From an uncultured Bacteroidales bacterium (GTDB lineage: Bacteria > Bacteroidota > Bacteroidia > Bacteroidales > Muribaculaceae): a DNA stretch of 64,000 nucleotides. Shown in pieces: positions 8,964 to 15,781 of the stretch. Where the stretch lies: NCBI GenBank assembly GCA_902776435.1, contig CACYQB010000011.1:1-64000 (forward strand), in the 5' to 3' direction. The notes beneath the pieces are model-generated. The model was not told where the DNA came from and made no database searches. It worked only from the letters and a program-made list of their open reading frames with translations. Positions within the stretch are counted from its first letter, which is position 1. Each line of letters begins with the position of its first letter. Made by a program: the position numbers and the translations under genes.

Positions 8964-10256
8964 TTAATTCGACCGGGCACGTCCCAGCAGATAGTCGACC
9001 AGGGCCGTCACGTCGTCGATGTTCACACGGCCGTCGTCGTCCACATCACCCTTGACACCCACGGGCAGGAGAGTCACCGTACAAGTAGTGCTCAGATTAC
9101 TGCCATCAGTGGTTATGGCCGTGATGGTGGCGGTGCCCACGCTGTGTGTTGTTACCAAGCCGTTACTGTCAACGGTGGCGACACTCGGATTATTCGATGC
9201 CCAAACCACGGTTTTAATATCACATTCCTCGGGCAGAACAGTCGCTGTCAGTTGCAGGGTCGAGCCCTCATTTAAACCCGCGGTCGTCACATTCAACTGT
9301 ATGGACTCAGCTTGCACTTGCAAAACTGTTACATTGCAAGAAGCGCTCAAGGCGGTGCCGTCGGTCGTTGTTGCGGTAATAACGGCCTGACCGGCTGCCA
9401 CGGCGCTGACCAAGCCACTCTGACTTACCGTGGCCACGCTCTCATCACTGGACGTCCACATCAATTCCTGGCTGGCGTCGGCTGGCAGAACGGTGGCTGT
9501 CAATTGCTGGCTTTCGTTGCCATGCAGTGTGAGCGACGTCTTGTCAAGCGAGATCTGCTCGGCGGGCGTCAGGCTCTGATAACTGCTGAAAAGGCCCCAG
9601 TTCTCATCATTCATGTATGCCTGCATGGAAGCTCCAGGGACACACAAGGTCGCATAGGCATAGGCTTCGTCACAGAAACTGTAATAGGCATACATCGCCG
9701 GAGGCTCGGGTGCCAGACATGTTACTTTCTTCAACGATGGGCAATCATAGAAAGCCTTGTTTGCCGGATATCTCACTGATGAACCGATCACCACGTCAGT
9801 CAACTGAGAGCAATACTGAAAACAATACTCTTCAATAACGCGAACAGAATTACCTATCACTACCGATTTCAGGCTAGTACACGCGATGAAAGCGCATGGG
9901 TACAAGGTGACGACAGAATTGGGAATAACGACACGCTGCAATCTCTCGCAACGCTTGAAAGCGTGAGAGCTAATGCTGTCAATCGAATTGGGAATCTCGA
10001 TGCTGGTCAGATTATAGCAAAAGCAGAAAGCTTTATAACCAATGGCCGTAACGGGATACTCCACACCATTGTGGACTACGGTCTCGGGAATTACAACGTC
10101 GCCACTGTAGCTGCCCACATTTTCGACCTCAAAGGTCACCGCAGCTTCATTACCGTTCACATTATAGAATAAGCCGCCTTCCTTAAAGTCGTAGGCCGAC
10201 ATGCTGGCTGGCAACATTGCTGCCATTGCCACGAATAACATTAAAACCTTTTTCAT
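8964..10256 (-). CDS. Secreted LRR_5 / BIG2 / dockerin protein (BspA-like)
   Basis: 430 residues. Signal peptide MKKVLMLFVAMAAMLPASMSA. About residues 22-215 hold LRR_5 (BspA-like) repeats of the form AFKRCERLQRVVIPNSV. They are followed by two BIG2 Ig-like domains (about 228-312 and 313-395; SDESVATVSQSGLVSA and NNPSVATVDSNGLVTT are diagnostic). A single dockerin loop (GDVDDDGRVNIDDVTALVDYLL) ends the protein. LRR_5 and BIG2 proteins are surface adhesins or binding proteins; no catalytic motif is visible. An AAGAG stretch precedes the ATG. The best promoter lies at 10415-10445, giving a ~150-nt leader that contains a C-rich tandem repeat. Confidence 0.92.
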   Translation of the reverse strand: MKKVLMLFVAMAAMLPASMSAYDFKEGGLFYNVNGNEAAVTFEVENVGSYSGDVVIPETVVHNGVEYPVTAIGYKAFCFCYNLTSIEIPNSIDSISSHAFKRCERLQRVVIPNSVVTLYPCAFIACTSLKSVVIGNSVRVIEEYCFQYCSQLTDVVIGSSVRYPANKAFYDCPSLKKVTCLAPEPPAMYAYYSFCDEAYAYATLCVPGASMQAYMNDENWGLFSSYQSLTPAEQISLDKTSLTLHGNESQQLTATVLPADASQELMWTSSDESVATVSQSGLVSAVAAGQAVITATTTDGTALSASCNVTVLQVQAESIQLNVTTAGLNEGSTLQLTATVLPEECDIKTVVWASNNPSVATVDSNGLVTTHSVGTATITAITTDGSNLSTTCTVTLLPVGVKGDVDDDGRVNIDDVTALVDYLLGRARSN

Positions 10257-10353
10257 CTCTTCATTATTTATTGGTTAGTATTGATTGGTTTGCATTTATT
10301 GGTTAATATTAGATTCATTTTAATCTATGCGTGGATAATTGGTATCATTCAAC

Positions 10354-10398
10354 GGTTTGGGATGGTTTGGGATGGCTTGGGATGGTTTGGGATGGCTT
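10354..10398. repeat. GATGG(T/C)TTGG tandem 10-mer array
   Basis: Four copies of a 10-bp unit, alternating GATGGTTTGG and GATGGCTTGG, form two 20-bp repeats with a partial unit before them. It lies in the predicted 5' leader of the LRR_5/BIG2 gene (as CCATCCCAAA/G on that strand). Confidence 0.8.
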
Positions 10399-10414
10399 CT
10401 GAATTATCACATCG

Positions 10415-10445
10415 CAAAAATACAGTTTTCCTTCTTAACCACAAA
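10415..10445 (-). promoter_or_regulatory. promoter of the LRR_5/BIG2 gene
   Basis: On the minus strand TTTG (10442-10445), 19 nt, then TATTTTTG (10415-10422): an exact match to the Bacteroidetes TTTG-N19-TAnnTTTG arrangement, about 160 bp upstream of the start codon. Confidence 0.65.
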
Positions 10446-10790
10446 AAAATACTTTTGGAAAATCGGTATTGACATCAACATCAATAACGACTTCAACAAC
10501 TACACCGACCTGGAGCGAATGTTCCTGGGCCTCAAGCCGTTGAGCAAGGAAAGATAGTGCAAACCGAGCGGAGGACAAAAAGAATTCATTCTTTTTTTAT
10601 CCCGAGGCGCCGTCTATCTTGCCCTAGCGCAGCGAGGGAATAAGGAATGAGAAATTAAATCCTATTTATATAAGCCATGTGACTTTTGGGATTTATTAAG
10701 GTTTTTGCAGCTCATAGTGTCTAAAAATCGTTCTTTGATTAGCATAAACGATATTGACGATCCTAGTGCCAAATAATATCTTCTTGGAAA

Positions 10791-10817
10791 AATAACTCAC
10801 CAAAAACTCACCAAAAA
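10791..10817 (+). repeat. diverged arm-type double repeat outside the left att core
   Basis: Two copies of CTCACCAAAAA after AATAA. It aligns with the perfect arm repeats at 11022 and 56851 but has the same two substitutions in each half (G to C and G to A). It lies 54 bp left of the att core at 10872, mirroring the 73-bp spacing of the right arm from the right core. It therefore looks like the right arm of a different but related element. Confidence 0.55.
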
Positions 10818-10830
10818 CAGAATAAAAAAA

Positions 10831-10863
10831 CCACCAAACGATTGACAATCAATCATTTGGTGG
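10831..10863. terminator. strong hairpin left of the att core
   Basis: 15-bp stem with one mismatch (CCACCAAACGATTGA with TCAATCATTTGGTGG) and a 3-nt loop, preceded by an A-run. It could be a terminator in either direction or part of the attachment region. The stretch 10446-10790 holds no gene I can support. Confidence 0.5.
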
Positions 10864-10871
10864 CTTATATC

Positions 10872-10885
10872 GTGAACCCGTGGGG
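10872..10885 (+). other. left att core: duplicate of the tRNA-Arg 3' end
   Basis: GTGAACCCGTGGGG is identical, and in the same orientation, to 56954-56967, where it forms the 3' end of the intact tRNA-Arg(CCG). Tyrosine integrases that use tRNA genes leave an intact tRNA at one end and a short 3' copy at the other. The integrase gene lies 220 bp to the right, inside the implied element. Confidence 0.65.
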
Positions 10886-11021
10886 TTTACTTTCTATGAA
10901 ATAACGTGTTTTCTCATTCTTACCGTCAATCTGCGATTTACGTTTCTAACTTACTGATTATATTGCATTTATAATAAACAGCCACATTACAGTTGAGTTC
11001 ACCTTGTTACACTTGTTTAAT

Positions 11022-11051
11022 AATAAGTCGCCAAAAAGTCGCCAAAAATTA
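11022..11051 (+). repeat. left arm-type repeat (integrase binding site candidate)
   Basis: A 30-bp sequence built from two direct copies of GTCGCCAAAAA, perfectly repeated at 56851-56880. It lies between the att core and the integrase start, just upstream of the integrase -7 box, so integrase binding here could also repress its own gene (inference). Confidence 0.6.
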
Positions 11052-11073
11052 TGGTCATATCGCTAAAAATTAC

Positions 11074-11081
11074 TACCTTTG
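11074..11081 (+). promoter_or_regulatory. -7 promoter box of the integrase gene
   Basis: TACCTTTG (TAnnTTTG), 25 bp before the ATG at 11106. The -33 region overlaps the end of the arm repeat. Initiation here would exclude the TTG at 11079 as a start codon. Confidence 0.6.
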
Positions 11082-11105
11082 CATATCTCACAGAAAGCAG
11101 TATAT

Positions 11106-12524
11106 ATGGCAACGATTATTCTATCATTATCAACGAAATCTGATAAAGTCACCTCGCAGCACGAGGTATTGATCCGTTTCTTTCACGGAAAGCATGTTAA
11201 CCAGCGAACGAAGACCAATGTCTTTGTTCACCCAGATCATTGGAGTGATGCCACTCAGAGCATTATTATCCCGAAATGGCGCACGCTTAGCAAGGAACGC
11301 AAGCAACTGAAGGACGAGCTGCAACAGAAAAGCGAACGCCTTGCCGCCATCACGTCTTTAGTTCAATCATCCTTCCAGGAGATAGACAAGGGCAACGTGC
11401 CTAACGATTGGTTGAAGAAACTGATCCATGATTTCAACTTTCCTGCCGTCACCACTACCGGCAAGCCAAAGCCCAAGCAGAAGAAATCGTTTTTCGACTG
11501 GTTTGAGCTGTTCCTCAAGACCAAGAACTATCCGCACGGCAGCACCAAGTCATTCAGGGTGGTGGAACGGGCATTGGGACGCTACCAGGGCTACAAGCGC
11601 AAACGCAACAAAGACTTCACACTCGATATCGACACCATATCCAAGGAGATTATCATTGACTTCTTCGATTACTTCAGACGGGAGCACGAGCTTGCTCAGA
11701 AGAATCCAAAGTTATTTGAGAAGCTCCTGCGGGATTATCCAGCCGAGATCACACAAAAACACAAGTCGCCTAAGATTACGGAGCGCGGCGACAACCATAT
11801 TGTAAACTTGCAGAAGAAGCTGAAGCGCTTTTTCCTGTGGCTCAACAAGGAGGGGTACAGCACCAACCGCCCATTCGACGGCGTTGAGATTAAGGCAGAG
11901 AAATACGGCACTCCCATCATCCTCACTCTAGAGGAACGCAACAAGATTGCCGACTTTGACTTATCGAGCAAGCCGCACCTGGAGCGCCAGCGAGACGTGT
12001 TCATATTCCAATGCTTAATAGGTTGCCGTGTAGGAGACCTGCTGAAGATGACACCCGACAATGTTGTGAACGGTCAGATCGAGTATATCCCAAGAAAGAC
12101 CAAAGATAACAAGCCGGTAACAGCAGAGGTTCCCTTGAATGACCGAGCCACCGCTATCCTCGAGAAGTACCGTAACGTTGACTTATCGCCATACAAGAGT
12201 AAAGTCAACAGCAACCCTTTACTGCCGTTCATCAGCTCGCAGAAATACAATGAAGCCATCAAGGAGCTGTTCAAGATATGTGGTATAGATCGTATGGTCA
12301 CAGTTCTTGACCCCGTATCAGGTGAGCAAACCCAAAAGCCCTTCTACGAGATTGCCAGCAGCCACCTTGCGCGCCGCACATTCGTGGGTCTGTTATACAA
12401 TCAGATCCAGGACCCCAATTTGATCAGTTCAATGTCAGGCCATGTCGAGGGTAGCAGGGAGTTCGCCAGATACCGCAAGATCGAACGTGAAGCGAAGAAG
12501 AAGGCGGTTGACCTGATTAATTAG
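11106..12524 (+). CDS. Tyrosine recombinase / integrase of an integrative element
   Basis: 472 residues from ATG 11106; an in-frame TTG at 11079 overlaps the promoter and is rejected. The N-terminal arm-binding domain (about 1-110) and SAM-like core-binding domain (about 130-260) are typical of Bacteroidetes integrases. The catalytic domain shows Arg308 (CLIGCRVGDL), His420-Arg423 (SSHLARRTF), His446 (SGHVEGS) and the nucleophile Tyr456 (EFARYRKI). All core residues are present, so it should be active. It lies just inside the left att core and next to the arm repeat. It is the best candidate to catalyse integration and excision at tRNA-Arg, 46 kb to the right. An iteron-like GAAC repeat follows the stop codon. 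Confidence 0.95.
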   Translation: MATIILSLSTKSDKVTSQHEVLIRFFHGKHVNQRTKTNVFVHPDHWSDATQSIIIPKWRTLSKERKQLKDELQQKSERLAAITSLVQSSFQEIDKGNVPNDWLKKLIHDFNFPAVTTTGKPKPKQKKSFFDWFELFLKTKNYPHGSTKSFRVVERALGRYQGYKRKRNKDFTLDIDTISKEIIIDFFDYFRREHELAQKNPKLFEKLLRDYPAEITQKHKSPKITERGDNHIVNLQKKLKRFFLWLNKEGYSTNRPFDGVEIKAEKYGTPIILTLEERNKIADFDLSSKPHLERQRDVFIFQCLIGCRVGDLLKMTPDNVVNGQIEYIPRKTKDNKPVTAEVPLNDRATAILEKYRNVDLSPYKSKVNSNPLLPFISSQKYNEAIKELFKICGIDRMVTVLDPVSGEQTQKPFYEIASSHLARRTFVGLLYNQIQDPNLISSMSGHVEGSREFARYRKIEREAKKKAVDLIN

Positions 12525-12542
12525 TGTTCAGCCTTACTGTAC

Positions 12543-12576
12543 GTGAACAACTTGAACATTTGAACAAGATGAACAC
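12543..12576 (+). repeat. iteron-like GAAC repeat (copy 1)
   Basis: GAAC occurs four times at spacings of 9, 8 and 9 nt (GTGAACAACTTGAACATTTG and on). The same arrangement recurs at 32170, 41351 and 53981, each time next to mobile-element genes. Confidence 0.65.
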
Positions 12577-12655
12577 GCCCCACCCTACCCATGAGCATGC
12601 CATCATCGCGCGTGGATACCTGGAAATTTTGGGCCGAAAGAACCCTTATATGTAA

Positions 12656-12904
12656 GAGAAACACATGCCCCCGAGAGGACTGCTGGCGACAATGAGCACG
12701 CTGGCGGCATGAGGGGCAAAGACAACATATAACCCGATGGTGTGGGCTGGGCGGCGAAAAGTCCCCAGTACCGCCATCATCCAGGCGTTATCACCTGTCG
12801 GGGAGACCGTGCCCTCAAGACGGCATAATCAAACCGACAGCGAGTCTGGAAAGGATGCAACGAGGCTGACACCGAAGAGGTGCCGGTCTCGCCTTCTTTT
12901 TTTG
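12656..12904 (+). ncRNA. possible structured RNA ending in a hairpin and T-run
   Basis: A GC-rich stretch without a credible reading frame. It ends in a hairpin (GAG-x5-CACC-GAAGA-GGTG-x5-CTC, 12862-12890) followed by a T-run (to ~12904). I do not recognise an RNA family. It could equally be decayed element sequence with a terminator. Confidence 0.25.
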
Positions 12905-12921
12905 GTTCCCGGGATGTCGAT

Positions 12922-12952
12922 TTTGTTTTTTTGTTGAAAATGAGTATATTTG
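12922..12952 (+). promoter_or_regulatory. consensus promoter before AraC-like fragment
   Basis: TTTG (12922-12925), 19 nt, TATATTTG (12945-12952): exact Bacteroidetes promoter geometry. The expected start of transcription falls at or within 1-2 nt of the ATG at 12959, implying a leaderless or nearly leaderless mRNA. Confidence 0.65.
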
Positions 12953-12958
12953 CGCCCG

Positions 12959-13312
12959 ATGAATGGAACGGAACACATTATCGTTGAGGATCGGTTGACT
13001 GGTGTCGGCAATCATGCCGGCTATCTGTGCCATACCTATTGCCATCGGGGGGCATGCTCGTTTGACTTCAATAATGGGTCTTACAGCATGGAGGCTGGTG
13101 ACTGCCTGGTTGTGCGTCGCAGCGACCTGATGACCAATGTCTGTCAGAGCGACGACTTTGTCGTTGACGTGGTCTATGTGACACCCGAGTTTATCGCAAT
13201 CTCGACACCGCACAGCAATTATGGCACCAAAGGTCAGTTGGCATTGTTCAATAATCCCATCATGCGCCTGACTCCCGACGAAATCGAGCAAATCCTCAGA
13301 GAATGCCGATAA
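12959..13312 (+). pseudogene. truncated AraC-family regulator (cupin-like sensor half only)
   Basis: 117 residues from ATG 12959. The sequence has the pattern of an AraC N-terminal sensor: an acidic start, a cupin-like region (GSYSMEAGDCLVVRRSDLM), and an end at LTPDEIEQILREC, where full-length relatives continue through a linker to two HTH motifs. The stop follows directly and no HTH-coding sequence is found before the terminator at 13325. Without the DNA-binding half it cannot act as a normal AraC activator. It could be a remnant or a stand-alone sensor or decoy. The upstream promoter is intact. Confidence 0.55.
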
Positions 13313-13324
13313 CCACCAGCAAAT

Positions 13325-13356
13325 AAAGAAGCGGCCCCTGGCGAGGTCGCTTCTTT
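13325..13356. terminator. bidirectional terminator between AraC fragment and trxB
   Basis: AAAGAAGCGGCC pairs with GGTCGCTTCTTT across an 8-nt loop, A-rich before and T-rich after. It serves both convergent genes. Confidence 0.75.
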
Positions 13357-13378
13357 CACAGTTCTCTCAATGCCCTAT

Positions 13379-14308
13379 TTACCTTGAAAGGTACTGCTTG
13401 ACGTCGATGGCGGCACGGCAGCCGGCTGCGGCAGCGGCAATAGCCTGGCGGTAGTGCGGGTCGGCCACGTCGCCGGCGGCAAACACGCCCTCGACGTTGG
13501 TCGCTGTATTATGCCCCTTGAGCTTGATGTAGCCCTGTTCGTCAAGGTCGATCTGCCCGCCCAGGAACTCGGTGTTGGGACGGTGGCCGATGGCCAGGAA
13601 GAAACCGTCGATGGCGATGTCAAACAGTTCCTCCTTGTCGGTGCCCTTGAAGCGCACGAGGTGGGCGCCTTCCACGCCGTTCTCGCCATAGAGGCCCACG
13701 GTGTTGGTGTTGAACAGGATCTCGATCTTGTCGTTCTCCTGGACGCGCAGCTGCATAGCCTCGCTGGCACGCAGGTAGTCCTTGCGCACGATCAGATAGA
13801 CCTTGTTGGCCAGGTGGCTCAGGTAGTCGGCTTCCTCACAGGCAGTGTCACCTCCACCCACGACGGCAACGACCTTCTTGCGGTAGAAAAAGCCGTCACA
13901 GGTTGCACAGGCCGATACGCCCTGCCCGGCATACTTCGTCTCGTCGGGCAGGCCCAGGTATTTGGCCGTGGCACCCGTGGCCACGATGATGGTGTCGGCT
14001 GTGAGTTGCTCACCGCCATCCAGAGTAACGAGAAAGGGGCGCTGGCTCATATCGATAGCCGTCACGAGGCCTGACTTCATTTTCGCTCCTAAGTTCACGG
14101 CCTGCTGGCGCATGTTGTCCATCAACTGGAAACCGTCGATGCCCTCGGGAAAACCCGGGAAGTTCTCGATGGTCGTCGTCTGAGTCAACTGGCCACCCAC
14201 CTGCAAGCCCTCGATGAGCAAGCAGTCGATAGCCGAGCGCACCAGGTAAATCGCAGCAGTGTATCCGGCAGGGCCGGATCCGATAATCAATGATTGGGTA
14301 TGGTTCAT
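13379..14308 (-). CDS. trxB: Thioredoxin reductase
   Basis: 309 residues, normal for low-molecular-weight TrxB. FAD-binding GSGPAG at residues 10-15; redox-active pair Cys134 and Cys137 in ACATCDG; NADPH-binding GGGDTACEEA at 151-160; C-terminal FAD motif FAAGDVAD. It uses NADPH to reduce thioredoxin in the cytoplasm. It stands alone on the minus strand, convergent to the AraC fragment. Thioredoxin reduced by it is the normal electron donor to DsbD, which is encoded 8 kb away in the same region, so the two may work in one route. All catalytic motifs are intact. Confidence 0.96.
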   Translation of the reverse strand: MNHTQSLIIGSGPAGYTAAIYLVRSAIDCLLIEGLQVGGQLTQTTTIENFPGFPEGIDGFQLMDNMRQQAVNLGAKMKSGLVTAIDMSQRPFLVTLDGGEQLTADTIIVATGATAKYLGLPDETKYAGQGVSACATCDGFFYRKKVVAVVGGGDTACEEADYLSHLANKVYLIVRKDYLRASEAMQLRVQENDKIEILFNTNTVGLYGENGVEGAHLVRFKGTDKEELFDIAIDGFFLAIGHRPNTEFLGGQIDLDEQGYIKLKGHNTATNVEGVFAAGDVADPHYRQAIAAAAAGCRAAIDVKQYLSR

Positions 14309-14364
14309 TTGTTGTAAGTTGTAAGTTGTTGTGTGGATCGTGGCTGAGCCACGGTTTAATAAAA

Positions 14365-14469
14365 CTACTTTAGCACTTCTTCCAGGAAGTCGTAGAAAGT
14401 GGGATCCTCGCCTAATATAATGCGTGTTATTTTACCCTCGGGGGTTAATGAATACCGATAATAGTTTTT
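14365..14469 (-). pseudogene. orphan C-terminal coding fragment
   Basis: An open stretch of 34 codons in the trxB-tlpA gap reads NYYRYSLTPEGKITRIILG then EDPTFYDFLEEVLK and stop. It has protein-like composition but no start codon, and a stop lies just upstream. It looks like the surviving tail of a deleted gene. I do not recognise the family. The rest of 14309-14582 shows nothing else. Confidence 0.4.
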
Positions 14470-14582
14470 TCATTTTTGCTGTTGATAATCTATAAATGAC
14501 GTTTTTGATGAAATTCGGGTGGTTTATTACCCTCCACCCGAATCTCCAATATGAACATCACTTGAATTTATGAAAAAACTTA

Positions 14583-15767
14583 TTATTCATTTCCGAAGAG
14601 TTCGGCGAGTTTTTGAGCAAGGAACTCCCCACGGGCATATTCTCCCGACTCGATAACGGTGAGGGTTTCGGCATCAATAAGGAACATGGCCGGAATAGAA
14701 CGCACCTTGTAAGCATCGGCAGCGCCCATAGTGTCCAGGAAATTGGGCCATTGCAACTGTTCCTGCTGGAGGGCTTTGCGCCATGCAGCCTCGTTCTTGT
14801 CGATGCTGATGCTCACGACCTCAAATCCCTTATCCTTGTAGAGATCGTAGAGTTTTTTGACATTGGGAATTTCCTTGCGGCAGGGTCCACACCACGATGC
14901 CCAGAAGTCGATAAGCAACAACTTTTTGCCCTGTGCCAGGTCTTCAAGTGTCAGTTCCTTGCCGTCATCGCCTTTTACGGTCAATTGCTTGGCTTTCTGG
15001 CCAGTATCACCGGCTGGCATGATCTCGTCAATCATCTTCTTGCCGTACCAGCTCTGCTGTGCCTCGGGCGATAGAGATTCATAGAGAGGCTTATCATTGG
15101 CTGAAAAATAGGTCCACAGATAGATGGCCATCATCGGGCCCCAATAAGTATCCTTGTTCTCATCGACGATGCCCTTGTAGGTCTCCTCTACCTTGGCAAA
15201 GAAATCCTTCTCAGCTTTATCGAAGGCCTTGTATTCCTCGGTCTCCATAATCTGTTTCTCTCGGGCACTGTCCTTAGCCATTCGGGCTTCGTTAACCTGT
15301 TGGATAATCTGGGCGTGCTGCTCGTGATAGTCATTGAAGAGCTTGTCGAGATCGGCGCGACGCTGCTTGTAAACATTGAACTTGTCGGTCAGCGGTGATC
15401 CCTTGACAGTGATGTCCCAAGTGTAATTGATTACTCCGTTCTGGTCGGGCTCACCCTTGGTGGCCTTGCCCTCAATAGTGATATCTCCCTTCTCGAGCAT
15501 AAAGGTCTCGACACCATACGAGTCTTTGACCATGAGGTTGACACAAATGGGCATCGGCAGGCTGTCGCCAATCTCACCCTTGAAGGTAAATTTACCGCCA
15601 TTGACTGTAGCCTCGGCAATAGGCGATTCATTGTCGTGACTCATAGGCACGAGTTGCACAATGGTGCCATCGTCAAGTCCGGCAACATTACCCTCGACCT
15701 TATACTGACGGGAATTACAACTGCACACGAGCATGCACAACAGGCATGCGAATAATACGTTCTTCAT
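14583..15767 (-). CDS. TlpA-like thiol-disulfide oxidoreductase lipoprotein with DUF4369-type N-terminal domain
   Basis: 394 residues. A lipoprotein signal (MKNVLFACLLCMLVCSC, lipid Cys at 17) precedes a DUF4369-like beta domain (about 20-125) and a helical linker (about 130-250). A TlpA/thioredoxin domain follows with WCGPC (Cys293, Cys296) and the cis-Pro loop IPAMFLID. Such proteins face the periplasm from a membrane anchor and reduce disulfides on envelope substrates, recharged by DsbD-type transporters. It lies 14 bp downstream of the SusD gene and is probably the last gene of a susC-susD-tlpA operon, a common Bacteroidetes arrangement. Its partner substrate is not evident. Confidence 0.92.
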   Translation of the reverse strand: MKNVLFACLLCMLVCSCNSRQYKVEGNVAGLDDGTIVQLVPMSHDNESPIAEATVNGGKFTFKGEIGDSLPMPICVNLMVKDSYGVETFMLEKGDITIEGKATKGEPDQNGVINYTWDITVKGSPLTDKFNVYKQRRADLDKLFNDYHEQHAQIIQQVNEARMAKDSAREKQIMETEEYKAFDKAEKDFFAKVEETYKGIVDENKDTYWGPMMAIYLWTYFSANDKPLYESLSPEAQQSWYGKKMIDEIMPAGDTGQKAKQLTVKGDDGKELTLEDLAQGKKLLLIDFWASWCGPCRKEIPNVKKLYDLYKDKGFEVVSISIDKNEAAWRKALQQEQLQWPNFLDTMGAADAYKVRSIPAMFLIDAETLTVIESGEYARGEFLAQKLAELFGNE

Positions 15768-15781
15768 TACTCAATAATCAT

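Noticed and set aside
10281..10557. Short open frames through the G-rich repeat
   Set aside because: The sequence is dominated by repeat-encoded Gly/Trp/Met and has no ribosome-binding signal; treated as intergenic.
11079..11105. Upstream TTG start for the integrase
   Set aside because: It overlaps the -7 promoter box and adds nine residues absent from the usual MATI-type start.
13454..14074. 206-residue plus-strand frame opposite trxB
   Set aside because: Shadow of a fully conserved trxB gene.
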